From Trichosphaerium sp. ATCC 40318 (lineage: Eukaryota > Discosea > Flabellinia > Trichosidae), in assembly GCA_038496445.1 (NCBI GenBank), contig JALMLS010000480.1, positions 124,001-188,000 on the forward strand: 64,000 bases of DNA, given 5' to 3'. Positions 44,993-56,986 of the stretch are shown piece by piece. The notes under the pieces are model-generated. The model saw only the letters and a program-made list of their open reading frames with translations. It was not told where the DNA came from and made no database searches. A program made the position numbers and the translations under genes. How positions within the stretch are numbered: position 1 is the stretch's first letter; the number at the start of each line of letters is the position of its first letter.

Positions 44993-47669
44993 ATGGTAGA
45001 AGACTACCAGTACATTAACAAAAATGTAGCTAAACTGAAGGTATGTTTAACGTTTAAATCATTTTTTGTGGGTTATAACACCATAGCGGTAGCGTTGGAA
45101 GGTAAAAGATGGATTACAAACTACTTCTACCGTTGTTAATAAAAAAGTCGTCAAATTCGTTAACCTACTATCCGTGGATCACTGTGAGTGCGTTTGAATA
45201 ATATTTAACGCGTTTTTTAACGTTTTCGTCAGAGCACTTATTAAAGAGGCAGAAAATATGTCTAAAACACTCTCTGATGCGTCTATACAACTGGTAACTT
45301 CTTTTCAATGATATGGTTTCGCCTAACGTAACGTTTCAGAACGTTGTCGGTGTTGATCTCAGAAAATTCGGATTTATGAGTTTCGCAGCTCAACTGGCAA
45401 AGATAGCGGGCAATCACTTACCTAAAAACGTCTTTTCAAAGCGTAGTTTACATAAATCATTTTATCCAGTACACGTGTACATCATAAGTACGTACAAAGT
45501 TGTCAAAACAAAATTTTTTTTTTTGGAAGTTGATGACAATCTTTTGAAGAAATTTACACATGTCAACTCTGTTGAGAGGTTAGAATAACGGAATTGGTTT
45601 GTAAAAAAATTTGAATTTAATTGATAAGAGTAGTACATGATGAGCAATAATTACTTGTTCGTCAGTGTCTGACATTCTAACAACAAAAAAACAACTTTAC
45701 ATTTTGTTTATTAAGTGATTGTTTTAGAGTATGATAGTGTCTCTGGTACATCTTCTCATCCTGCACATCATGATGACGCTGATTTAACTATTAATATTTG
45801 TCTCGGAGGCAAATTCAAAGGTAGAGAAATCCATTTCCTCGTTCTACTCAAACTGAGTGTTAGGTGGAGAGCTTTATGTTATGGATAAGGAAACAACTGT
45901 TATACCTCAAGAACAAGGTACAGCAATCATTCATGGCAATGTTCTGCATGGTAGTAAACCTACAGAAGGTTGTAGGTAAGTTCACAAGCATAGAAAAGAC
46001 ACGGTTTAGTAAAGAGTCAATAGGTATAATTTAATAGCCTGGTTTAAACGCAACTCGTATTTCAAAAAATTCACGTGTCTGCCTGCAGAGATATCTAAAC
46101 ATGTGGTATCCTTTTTAGATATACCTACTTTATTCAGATTCTCTTGTGTATCAAAGACATGTCATGACATTATGGAACAATGGGGAGAGGTAAAAAGAAA
46201 CTCTATTGTTCTAAAGTTGAAGTCTTGACATCAATTTTTCTTTAGAGTATTATTAAACAAAGGATATCTTCCAACCAACCTGAAGTATTAAATCAAGCTC
46301 ATTACAAAAAGTTAAGTACATGGAGGGAAAAAGCACGCTTCTACAGAGTAGTAAACAAAGCGTATGTCTACATCTCAAAACTCTGTAAAAACAACCGTTT
46401 TTACAACTCTTTTAAAACACGTGGAAACTCCTGCCAAAACAAAAGAACAAATTAATACCATGTTCAACAGTTAATATTTACACTCAAAACGTTAATTACT
46501 GTATTAGGAGTAAAGAAGCTTCAAGCATAGTTTGGGAAAGGATGCACATTATTTTAAAAGAAGTATGTGATTCTGAAAAATTATATTGCAGCAAGATGGA
46601 ACTTGCTCAGGTACTAACATCCACTTGATCTTATCAACAAGTCTTGTATCTATAAATCGTTCATTCATTTTGTTTGACGTAAAATATTAACACGTGGTTT
46701 AAAGAAAATAGCCAACGGTACAAAGAATTTGATATCGAACAAGCACCATGCCGTTTTATTTGGTGGTGTTGATGGGATTGCTCACTGTTCACTCTCAATA
46801 TTGGAAGTATTACAATCGCATGACCTTTTTTCAGAAGATATATCCACTCTATACAGTCTCCTATTAGAGCTGTATAAAAACGCACGTGTCAGAAATCAAA
46901 TCATATTTTTTTTCTTTCTCCTTTTTTTCTAGTTTTTTTTCTTAGTTCGTTTATTGACACTGTTCATTACATATTCTTTAATTAATATGCTTAGTGTCGT
47001 AACACATTTCAGTCGTATAAACAATACATTGTTAACCATGACGAAAGAAAAGTAAAACTCATGACAAAACTAATGAACAAAGGTAAATTCAGCCGCTGTG
47101 TGAATCACTTTACACAAGGAGAGCAGCTTGAAGTAACAATGATTTATCCTGTAAGACGTATTCCAAGATATACTCTTCTTGCATCTGTACGATAACGCTA
47201 TCTAGTACTTGTCAGATGAACTAACTGTAAGTACAGGAAGTTAAAAAGTATACCGGAACATGTGTTACAGAATTATTAGATCTTGTACGTTCATTGAATT
47301 TCTGATAATACTTGTACATCTAGTAACGTCTTTCTTAATGGTTAGCTTATAACCTCACTCCACGGTCAAAATGAAGTAATTTCGAGAGCAGTGAGGGAGC
47401 CCAAAAACAAAGATTTTAACTTTTTATTTGCACTGAATGTCAATTTGGAAGAAGGTGGATGTCTGATGAGCTTTTGCACGAATAGAATGGTTATGTCGTC
47501 AAAACATTATGGTAAAGTAATCAAGATATCACCGGTTACAGGGGGTCTATGTTTTAAGTTAGATAAAGAAAACGATATCAAGTTGATCAAGCTTACTGAA
47601 AAAGAAAAAAGGCGAATTATTTTTTGGTTTGAACACGGTAGTTCAGAAAACGATTGCACATTGTTGTAG
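44993..47669 (+). CDS. 2OG-Fe(II) oxygenase / F-box / RhoGEF fusion protein
   Basis: A multi-exon gene from ATG 44993. The N-terminal part (45.3-46.03 kb) is a prolyl-4-hydroxylase-like oxygenase. The HHDDADLTINICLGG stretch supplies the iron-binding HxD, with the His at about 45,766. It is followed by GGELYVM, the distal His in VLHGSKP (about 45,947), and the 2-oxoglutarate Arg in CRYNLIAWF split by an intron at about 45,976. Then comes an F-box (LPAEISKHVVSFLDIPTLFR, 46.08-46.17 kb). The next exons carry a Dbl-homology (RhoGEF) domain: SSIVWERMHIILKEVCDSEK, FGGVDGIAHCSLSILEVL, and the signature FSRCVNHFTQ ... PVRRIPRYTLLA (about 47.09-47.18 kb). The last exon (to 47669) looks like a PH domain. 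It would link hydroxylation, ubiquitin transfer and Rho activation in one chain. The exon joint near 45.6-45.73 kb is uncertain. Confidence 0.75.
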
Positions 47670-47901
47670 ATATCAACGACTTATCAACAAGTTTTGGCAA
47701 CACCAATAAATATTTGAGTGTAATTCTTTATGTACTGACCATAGTTTCCTTAATACTTACTGGTGGCACCAGAACCACAAACTGTTTAAAAGAGAAAAAA
47801 ACGAGAAAAAAAAAGTATATGTTTGTATTGCGTTGTAAGTTGTTTCAAGAATTCACTAAATTCACGTTTACAACAGCTAATTTCGTGTAGTTTATTCAAA
47901 T

Positions 47902-48699
47902 CTAATTCACTTTACAAGCATGTTTAGAAGCTGCTTCCATAAAATAAGTAAAATTTTGACAGTTCCCAATGCATCCATCATCTTGTATGAAGTAAAAGGA
48001 AAAGTCTAAGCAAGCAAACATTAAATTTATGCAACTCGTAAATATATGCATACCTTCAGCTTTTGGATCACAATTAATTGTGACTACATGAACGTTACAA
48101 TACGAAAAAAGAAGGAAAAAATTTCTGAAAACATTTCCGTACGCTTAGCTTGTCTTGTTTCAAGGTCACCTCCTCCGTATAGAAACATAACACCTTTGCC
48201 GTCATTCAAACCAAATATTTCTTCATCAGAGTATTTTCCAATGCAGGACTACATCGAGGAGATAAGTTGTAAGTTAACAAAAAAAACAACTCACATTTCT
48301 GTCTGGAGTAACAAGACACGCGCCGTATTCATGCTTACAGCTGTAGTTCTAAACAAGAAATATATGATTAGAAGCGTTTTACGGTCAAGAAGTAGTACAT
48401 GGCACGGTTTCTTAACGTTGGTACAAACAGAGATATTGTAAAGAGATAAATACCCCTAAAATAATAAGAAATCGCTTAATTTTAACTCCACTTGTCTCTT
48501 TGCGCACGGGACATGAAGGACAGAATGGATAACTACCAAGGTGACTCGCAGTAACTCCAATAAGCTTCGTTAAATCATACTCTGTACCGTCACTTGCTAT
48601 TATAGACTCACAAGCGTGCTTCTTTTTTTGTGGAATAGATACCGCTAAAGCCGAACATAACCAACACAGTAGTATCAACGAGATGAAAGAATAGTGCAT
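47902..48699 (-). CDS. Secreted MRH (mannose-6-phosphate-receptor-homology) protein
   Basis: A minus-strand gene from ATG 48699. Its signal peptide is MHYSFISLILLCWLCSALAV. The first exon adds ACESIIASDGTEYDLTKLIG, matching the opening C-x-DGxxYDLxxL of MRH lectin domains. Following exons give YLSLYNISVCTNVKKPCH, NYSCKHEYGACLVTPDRN, DDGKG-like FGLNDGKGVMFLYGGGD, then VTINCDPKAE and a final Cys-rich exon DGCIGNCQNF ending at 47902. The order of Cys and the YGGGD/CDP words are typical. MRH proteins bind mannose-rich glycans or sort cargo in the secretory pathway. No transmembrane helix is seen after the domain, so it may be soluble in the lumen. Confidence 0.75.
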
Positions 48700-48841
48700 G
48701 TAGCTTTCTTACTGAACAATATGCGTCTTCTTAAGGTACACCAAGCACGTGGCCAACTTAAAAGGGTATTGATAAGCTCTGTAACAACCCACAACGTAGT
48801 TGAAGTAAATATCAAGAATACAGAAGATTAAGCCTCCCACT

Positions 48842-50488
48842 ATGGCCAAAATAGGTTAGTATTAGTTGTAAACCCATATTTATCACTTAAAACAACGAAC
48901 TAGCGCATTTAGATCGCAACTTTGAGCTGTTTTAAACGAACTTTTAATTAACCGCTTTAATTTACTCCCATACGCGTTTATTTCATAACAAAAGCTTATA
49001 CGCGCCCTTTTAATACTGTTTTAAAATTATTCAACAAAGGTAAGCGCGAAGCTAACTACGACTCAAGATTCGGCGATTGTACTAGATTGTGGCTCTCTTG
49101 AATCGCGTGTTGGGTTTTCTGGAGATTCTGAGCCGAAAAGCGTCTTTCCATCTGTTGTTGGTACGCCAATAAACCAAGTAGTAATGGTGGGTATGCCACA
49201 ACGTATGGCCTTTGTTGGAGATGAGGTATTTAGTAAATGTGGCATACTTCAACACAACTATCCTATAAAGAATGGAGTCATATCAGATTGGAATAAAATG
49301 GAGTTTTTGCTTGATTATGTCTTCAAATATAAACTACAAGCAGACTCATCAGATAACCCTATTTTAATGACAGAACCTGCGTTAAATCCAGTGCAAATAA
49401 GGTACGTAAATCATGTTCTTTGAGAGCAGAAAATAATGAGAAAGTTTTTTTTTTTCATTGAAACTAAAAAAAGCAACAAAATCGGCAATCATCTTTCGTT
49501 CCTTAGTTCTTGCTTGAAGGCTTCCACCTCTTTTATGTATTTTTGATTTGTTTTCTCTTATGGATATTCAGTTCTTGCTGATACCTTTTTTTTGAGGGAG
49601 CGAACAACAACGTTAATGTTTGAGACATATAATGTTCCTTCATTTGGTTTAATGAATAAGGAGGTGCTTGCTTTATATGCCACAGGGGAAACAAATGGTT
49701 TAGTCATAGATATAGGTGACACGCTTACCCAAACAGTACCTGTTTACAAAGGACGCTCACTACAGAAATCGGTAGAACAAGGATTTTTCGGTGGAGCTGA
49801 TGTAACTGAATCTTTAAGGACTCAACTCCAAGATGCAGGAAGAGGATACTCGTTCACAACTACAGCTGAGCGTTCCCTTATCAGGCATATCAAAGATACT
49901 CTATGTTATGTGGCTCTTGATTACGATAAAGAATTACGTAGGGATGACAAAGAAATTGAAAGCGTTTATAAACATCCAGGTGGTTATGATATTATCACTA
50001 ATCACGAAAGATTCAAGGCTTGTGAAGTTCTTTTCAATCCAAATAAGACATCCGATTCACAACAGTTACTTGGTGTTCACACCATGGCTTGTGAATCCAT
50101 TCAGAGATGTGATGTTACTATCCAACCTGTATGTGAAACGTCATTTAGTTTGTTTGTTTTTTTCTTTTCCAAAAAAACCTCCTTGCTGATAAGCTTCGAC
50201 CCATAGCATCTGATTTGTTTTCTGATCTGTTTTTTTTAGACTATTTGTAGTAATATACTTGTAACAGGAGGTTCGAGTGTTACAACAGGATTTTCAGAGC
50301 GCCTACAGATTGAACTTTGCAAAGTCTTACCAAAAACAAAGGATTACAAGGTTGTTTCTACCAATAAGAAGTATCTTTCTTGGGTTGGTGGTTCTATGTA
50401 TGCAAGTAATAATGATACCAAGACTGTGTTTATATCCAAAGAAGAATACGATGAATACGGGCCTGGTATTGTTAATAAAAAACGTTGA
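48842..50488 (+). CDS. Divergent actin, 375 residues
   Basis: Four exons: 48842-48854, 49068-49401, 49597-50128 and 50240-50488. They sum to 1128 bases, giving exactly the length of conventional actin. Landmarks: VLDCGSLESRVGFSGD (first phosphate loop), FPSVVGTP, VGDEVFSKCGILQHNYPI, GVISDWNKME, EPALNP, RERTTTLMFETYNVPS, LALYATGETNGLVIDIGDT (second loop), GRGYSFTTTAER, LCYVALDYDKEL, NILVTGGSSVTTGFSERL, KYLSWVGGSMYAS and ISKEEYDEYGPGIV. It keeps the fold but differs at key places. The DNGSG loop is DCGSL, DSGDG is DIGDT, and residues aligned with Gln137 and His161 (needed for ATP hydrolysis) are Lys and Gln. It may be a polymerisation regulator or slow-ATPase actin, not the main actin. Promoter and 5' leader lie in the 140 bases upstream. 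Confidence 0.9.
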
Positions 50489-51189
50489 TAAAATTTGTCT
50501 AAATAAATGTTCTCCGCATAGGATAGACGTTGAAGAGTGACTTTGCGTAATTTCGAAGCTGTCTCAAAAGCGATGCTGGCCCCAAAGCCGGGTCAAAAAA
50601 ATAGAGCCAGATGCTGTCCAAAGTACAAAGCATGTGTAGCTGTAAAGCATATTGAGCAAACAATTAACTTCTGATTTTTGTCAACTTTTCTCAATCATCT
50701 CATTGTTACTCAAGATAAACTCCGGAATATTACATGTAGATTTCAGCATCGCTTCATTGTTACAATATCTACCTGCATCTAAATACTACTCTATGTCTTG
50801 TGGTAGATACACATGTTTAGTGTGAACACTGAGCAATATCAGTACTTCAGATATACTACATGACATAGCGTACTAAGGAGCGCAAATTACAGCTACTATT
50901 GGCGTTTTGGGTTGATTTAGTAACAAGACTGCACTAACGACTAGTTGGAAATTTCTTTCTTACTTTCTATAAAACGCCTTTTTTATGGCTGTGAGGGCGT
51001 TGTGTTATATAATTATCACGTGATTGGACGTTTTTAGGAAAAGACACTTGTTGGGAAACTGAGCAGCTAACTAAACGTTAAGACTAATGAGGGATGAATT
51101 CTAGTGGAAAGAAATCATTTCCCGAGTCATGTGCACCATTTTTTTAAAAAGTTCTTCATTCGCACAACAAGTCAACAAATCATTTATTT
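50489..51189. other. Intergenic region with the leader of the tandem glycoprotein genes
   Basis: No gene seen. The 90 bases before 51190 (fragments tggaaagaaatcatttcc and caacaagtcaacaaa) recur before 53421, marking the unit duplicated with the gene. One CACGTG at 51018. Confidence 0.45.
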
Positions 51190-52467
51190 ATGACTCCTAT
51201 ACGTGTACTACTCACTATAGCTCTTTGTTTCGTGATTTACACTACCCACGCTACGTTTGTATTAAAGGAAGAAGCAAATACCACGTGTATCAATAGGTAC
51301 GCGCCTAGAGATTTATTTTAAGGCATTTTGAGACTTTGCTGCTTTTTTTTGTTGTTCAAAAAAAAAGTAGGTCATCAAACTTAATAGAAGTGCTCACAGC
51401 GTCAACATACGATGAACTACCTTTGACTACTCGCTATTGGGTAAACGTGGAGTTTAATGGAACTAGAGAATACCACAACCTTGTTTGCGTGTGGTGTCAG
51501 AATAGCGACGTATGCGACCAGTGCTATGAAGCGTTATCCGATTTTATATGGCAAGAAAGTGGCTTGCCAATGACGAAAACAGATTTGTTTATGATAGGCG
51601 CTGGGAATGATACAAAGACTTTTCTTAAACAGTATTGGAAGAATTCACGGCCTAAGTTGGCTTTAAATACCCATTGTATCGAAAAAAGGGCAGGAGGTTA
51701 GTGAAGAGAAAGTCAAACTTATTTCTGAAATACAGATCTTTATTAACTGTTGTTTGAATAGGGTTTTTCGATATTAATTGCAGTTCAACAAGTACTGTAG
51801 TATGTAAGGATAATATAACAACTGGAATACAAATTGTTACTGGGAATATATCTATTATAGACGCTGATGTTGTGCTGGGTGGTACTGAACGAGATTGTTC
51901 TCACTGCGTTTGTTAATATTTTTTTCAAGGAGTGGTCACGTTCGAGAATACAGTAATAGAAGTCAACAACTCAACTATTGCTATCACAAGATGCCCTGAA
52001 TTTGAGGATAACGTGACATTCGATTTTGGAAATGTAAGTATAAATAGATTACTCAACACGTGAAAATCTAATCAAAATAAAAAAAATAGGAAACATCAGA
52101 AATAATGTTATTCGAGTTTAATGAAACATGTTCAATTGACATTGACAAAATATCAGTTTCTGAAGGTTCATGCTTGAAATTAGGTACATTCGTTATTACG
52201 TATGAAAATAGACTAACGTCTAACGCACAAGATAACAACAGATTGAGCCTCGTTGTATTTTTTGGAGATGATTGCGATACACTGAATTCAGACGAGTCTT
52301 CATTCCCGTTGATAGCAACTTGTTTGATAATAGTAGCTGCTATTATATTACTTGTGATAATATCTATGAGTATGGTGTATTTTGTACCTTCAATACGCCA
52401 CCATGTACTACCTTATAGTCGTACAAAGCAACATGTGAATGTTGAGCAAGACGATATACTAGAATAA
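51190..52467 (+). CDS. Type I surface glycoprotein, tandem copy 1
   Basis: ATG 51190, signal peptide MTPIRVLLTIALCFVIYTTH. The ectodomain begins SSNLIEVLTASTYDELPLTT. It has a Cys block (CVWCQNSDVCDQC) and reads FIWQESGLPMTKTDLFMIGA. Later exons read DINCSSTSTVV, GNISIIDADVVLGG, FEDNVTFDFGN and the Cys/strand block SEIMLFEFNETCSIDIDKIS. The TM helix is IATCLIIVAAIILLVIISMSM. A tail with Arg/His (RHHVLPYSRTKQ) and acidic end closes at 52467. The TM-proximal block is shared with the 28.1 kb glycoprotein. About six exons, open throughout. Function unknown; layout of a recognition or adhesion receptor. A tandem copy lies 2.2 kb downstream. Confidence 0.85.
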
Positions 52468-53420
52468 ACATTAAATGTTGCGATATTTATAAATCAGACT
52501 TTTCCCTTCCTAGTAGACGGTCGAAGTCAACTAATTTCGGGTTACCTCTTCGTTGTACCAAATAGTACGCAAGATATTAAAAACTTAATACCAGAGCCAA
52601 AAAAAAGAGCTATGTTCTGAGAACCCAAAACATCAATGAAACAAATATTTTTAAGTTTGAAAAAGTTGCATCTTCGTCCTTATGTACCGGCAAGAGGAAA
52701 ATAGAAATGTCAACATCACATCAAAGGAAACGAGCCTATCATAGTATTTTAAGGTGCTATAAATACTACACTAGCACCCTAAGGACCTGAATAAGTTAGT
52801 TCTTGCAAACCTGTCAGATTTTGAAAGAAGAACTAACTAAAGAGCTGCCATTGACTAAACTCGAAAATCAAAGTTTAAACTTGAAAGATACAGACAATAT
52901 CTCCTTTTAGGCGAACAGAAGCCGAGCATTTGATACATAATTCTCCTTCAATGTTTCCACCTCCTCAGGTTCGAATCTGTCCTTGATTAATTTCTTCACG
53001 TGTGGTATGTTACTCGTGCAGTTGGAGCGAAAATAAAACGAAGGTTGAGCGTTTAGTTCCAAGTACTGCATTCACGCCAATTTTGTGCAGTCTCGTACTT
53101 TTCGAAACATATTTCTGAATGTTGAATGTGATAACCAATTTATTTATCACGTGATAGGCTGCGAATTAACTGGTGGACCAGGCGACGCTGTTGTTGTCTA
53201 GTATGCAGTGAACTTAATTCCATATAATGTAAACTTAAGTTTAACATCACACTGAGTTCTCTCCGAGAAGTACAGAGACTCCTTGCCAGGTATCTCTTTA
53301 CACTTGCTAACGTTGAAATTCATGAAATAAATTCTCGTGGGAAGGAAATTTCATATCCCGTCATGTGTACGTTTTTATTAAGCTCTTTATTCGCACAACA
53401 AGTCAACAAAGCCCGTATTT
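52468..53420. other. Spacer between the tandem glycoproteins
   Basis: No gene. CACGTG at about 52998 and 53148. Bases 53335-53420 repeat the leader found before copy 1. Confidence 0.5.
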
Positions 53421-54690
53421 ATGACTCCTATACGTGTACTACTCACTATAGCTCTTTGTTTCGTAATTTACACTACCCACGCTGCGTCTGTGCCAAAAGT
53501 AGAGGCAAACACCGCGTGTATCGACAGGTACCTGCGTAAAAGGTTTATTTTAAAGCAGAAGAGTTTTGTTGTAATACAGAATTAGGCAATCAAGCTTAAT
53601 AGAAGTGCTCACAGCGTCAACATACGACGAACTACCTTTGACGACTCGCTATTGGTTAAATGTGGAGTTTGAAGTAGCTGAATCTGAACCATATGACAAT
53701 AATGCTTGTGGTTTATGTCAGAACGGAAACTCATGTGACACGTGCTATGAAGCGTTATCCAACTTTATATGGCAAGAAAGTGGCTTGCCAATGACGAAAA
53801 CAGATTTGTTTATGATAGGCGCTGGGAATGATACAGAGACTTTTCTTAAAAAGTATTGGTTGAAAAATCGGCCGAGGCTGGCTACAGATACTCATTGTAT
53901 TGAAAAAAGATTTGCTGGTATGCGAAGAAAACCTGAACTTGAACTTTGTTTGGAAATTTTGTTGACTTTGTTTGAATAGGGTTTAATGATATTAAGTGCA
54001 CTGTACGAAGTACAGTAGTATGTAGCGATAACGTAACAGAAGGAATAAAGGTTGTCACTGGAAATATATCTATTGTAGATGCTGATGTTGTTGTATTGGA
54101 TGGTACGGGAGTGTATTCTCTCGCAACTAATAGCGTTCCAAGGTCTGGTTACATTCGAGAATACAGTAATAGAAGTTGACAAGAACTCTACCATTTCCAT
54201 CAATAAATGTCCTGAGTTTGAGGATAACGTGACATTCGATTTTGGAAATGTAAGTATAAATAGATTTCTTAACACGTGAAAATCTAATCAAAAAAAAAAA
54301 AATAGGAAACATCAGAAATAATGTTATTCGAGTTTAATGAAACATGTTCAATTGACATTGACAAAATATCAGTCTCTGAAGGTTCATGCTTGAAACTAGG
54401 TACATTCGTCGCTAATCTTGAAAAACACACTAACGTTTGACCCATAAGATAACAACAGATTGAGTCTTGTTGTATTTTTTGGAGATGATTGCGATACACC
54501 GAATTCAGAGGAGTCTTCTTTCCCATTGATAGCAATTTGTTTGATAATAGTAGCTGCTATTATATTAATTGTGATAATATCTATAGTTATGGTGTATTAT
54601 GTACCTTCACTACGCCACCATGTACTACCTTATAGTCGTACAAAGCAACGCGTGAATGGTGTTGTGGAGGAAGACGATAGTGAGCTATAA
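53421..54690 (+). CDS. Type I surface glycoprotein, tandem copy 2, with a frame break before the TM segment
   Basis: ATG 53421 opens the same signal peptide and ectodomain as copy 1 (CGLCQNGNSCDTC replaces the first copy's Cys block, and FIWQESGLPMTKTDLFMIGA is identical). Exon structure is the same. At about 54410-54438 one extra base compared with copy 1 puts the frame onto a TGA just before the TM exon. The downstream frame stays open and encodes IAICLIIVAAIILIVIISIVM plus a tail ending at 54690. It could be a frameshifted pseudogene at its 3' end, a secreted short form, a sequencing error, or a ribosomal shift site. The product up to the break is about 260 residues. Confidence 0.7.
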
Positions 54691-54869
54691 TAAATGCTTG
54701 TAATCCTGTTTACTTCAAAAGTTTCCATCCATGCAAACCTTATTAGCATAATCACTAGTTTGTACGAGGTTATAAAGTATCAAAGCAACTTGCAAGCTTT
54801 GTGAAATTCGAAAATCAAATGCTGTCCAACTTTGATAAGTATTTCAAAGACTTGAATAAAGACAATGTC

Positions 54870-55170
54870 TCCTTACTAAAACAGATTTGTTTATGACAGG
54901 TGGTGGGAATGATTCCAGGAGTTTTCTTAAACAGTGTTGGACGAACAAACAACAGAACTTGGATTCAAATACTTTGTGTTGAAAAAAGGTTGGCAGGTTT
55001 TGTGAAGAAAGCAATAATGTTCTGATCATTGATAGCAACTTGTTTGATAATAGTAGCTGCCATTATATTACTTGTGATAATATCTATAAGTATGTGCTTT
55101 TGTACCTCCAATACGCCATCATGTCTACCATATATAGTCTGTCGAAGCAAAACGTGGGTATTGTTGAGCA
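54870..55170 (+). pseudogene. Third, deleted copy of the tandem glycoprotein
   Basis: Sequence around 54870-54980 matches the exon that reads KTDLFM-GGGNDSR-FLKQ, and directly after it the text jumps to the TM exon (ttgatagcaacttgtttgataatagtagctgcc) and tail. The middle exons and signal peptide are gone, and stops interrupt the frame. This is a truncated dead member of the tandem family with an internal deletion of about 700 bases. Confidence 0.7.
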
Positions 55171-55677
55171 TTAGATAGTGTACAAAAAAAAACTTGAACT
55201 GTCTTCATTGGTTCTGTTTTATCAAAGTTTGCAAGTACACCTTGAGGCCCAAAAAACCCGAAACTTGAATGTAAGCATCACAAGTTCTCAATTCATACAC
55301 TACCCTTACTTATGTATACTGGTTATCCAGCGGCTAAAATTTTGCCCTAGTTTGGGTGCGGAGTAATGGGCGGTTACAAATATTTGTGTATGGGATTTCG
55401 GGGCGTACCAGTAATACAGCGTTCTGAAGGACTGTAAACGTTTATACAGTACACGTGACAATTTTGGTAAGATATGACGGAAAAATACGCTTGTATTTAA
55501 ATAAAAGACTATGAAGTTTACTACGAACATTAAGAAGCTTCGGGGGTTTAAAGTGCCCTAAGTTGGGGTTTTATTTAACCCGTTCTTTCCACCTGTTTTT
55601 CCACTGCTTTTTCTTTAAGTCACGTGATTCATGACACGTTGAGTTTTTAATACCATATTCTCACAGTTAACACAACA
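55171..55677. other. Upstream region of the GST gene
   Basis: No gene. Holds a perfect CACGTG at 55621-55626, 52 bases before the start codon, plus another at about 55453. Confidence 0.45.
55621..55626. promoter_or_regulatory. CACGTG palindrome in the GST promoter
   Basis: The hexamer lies 52 bases upstream of the ATG at 55678 (aagtcacgtgattc). CACGTG is the classic E-box/bHLH-type site in many eukaryotes. Its use here is inferred from its position and from the window-wide excess of this hexamer. Confidence 0.4.
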
Positions 55678-56595
55678 ATGGCAACATACAAGCTCACTTA
55701 CTTTAACGCACGTGGCAGAGGTGAAATAATCCGCTATCTTTTCGCTGCAGCCAAACAAGGTAATAAAACGCTTTAAATATGGAATAAGATGAGAATAACG
55801 TGTTTTAAATATCTTTTCTCACGTGTATGTTTAGAGTATGAAGATAACCGCTTTACAATGGCCGAATGGCCTGCTATAAAGCCAACGACACCATTTGGAC
55901 AAGTACCTGTGTTGGAAATCACCACTGACGGAAAAAGTTCGTAAACAAATTTTTTTTTTTTTCATATTTTTCCTATTTAGTTTTCCGCCATTAATCCTCT
56001 TTGTAGCCACCAAATACGCTCAATCAGCAGCAATTGTACGCTACCTTGCTCACAAGTTTGGTTTTTACGGCTCTTGCGCCGAAGACGAGCTCCTCATTGA
56101 TATGGTTTGTAAGTATCTCAACTGGAAACGTATGTTCTGATGAACTAAACACTCATAGATGAACTGTGCGGAGACTTGTACCAAGAGTCTTCTATCATCC
56201 GTTTTCTGACACCTGAACCCGAACGTCCTGCCAAGTATAAGAAACTAACAGAAGAGAGTGTACCAGCAAAGCTCAAAATCATCGAGACATTCTATGCAAA
56301 GAATGAAGTATGTTCAAGTTTGTTCTTTGTGCCTTTGTTTTAAGTTAACGTCTCCCCAGGGTACCTTCTTGCTTGGTGATAAACTATCACTTGCCGATAT
56401 CGTGCTTGCACGTGGTACTGATGACTTTGATGTTGATAGTTCTATTACCAAGACACTTCCAAACTTGCAAAAATTAAGGTACTTTTTGTTGCTCTAACGT
56501 TTGTTCTTCTTTGATTCTTACATTGTTTCTATAGAACTGCAACGGACGAAATTTTCAAGGCATGGAGAGAAAGCAGACCAAAGACTAATAATTAA
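55678..56595 (+). CDS. Glutathione S-transferase
   Basis: About five exons. The N-terminal thioredoxin-like part reads [19 protein letters not shown], with the Tyr/Arg residues typical of Sigma-type and related classes. FGQVPVLEI provides the cis-Pro. Then [17 protein letters not shown] leads to the helical C-terminal half: [38 protein letters not shown] and the end FKAWRESRP at 56595. GSTs conjugate glutathione to toxic electrophiles. The conserved GDKLSLAD motif and a length of about 210 residues support a functional cytosolic enzyme. It sits 52 bases from a CACGTG. Confidence 0.9.
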
Positions 56596-56986
56596 ACTCT
56601 CAACATTGAACAGTATGCTATTACGCTACTAAGACACGCACAATAAACACAAACAATTTAAAAAACCCGCCCGCTATTATTGTCCCCTCGTGAGTTTACC
56701 TACAAAACCTTCTCTACGTAGTACTTTCTCATCACCATTTCCATGATGGAGGCAACTACTTTCGAGGCGCCTTTTTTTACTGCTGTTGTGTTGGTGAGTT
56801 CAGGTTGGTGAAAAATACTATGAACACAAAGCCACGTGATTGTTAAAAACTAATCTACAGCATTTTTTGTTTGTCAAAGTCCACCAATGTTGTGTGCAAG
56901 GAAACTCAATTGTTTAAGTCCCGTGTTAAGTACAGAGCGATATATATTGTGTTTAAACCGGCGAGTAACCTAGCTATTAATTTATA
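56596..56986. other. Spacer between GST and LRR gene C
   Basis: No gene. CACGTG at about 56833. Confidence 0.4.
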
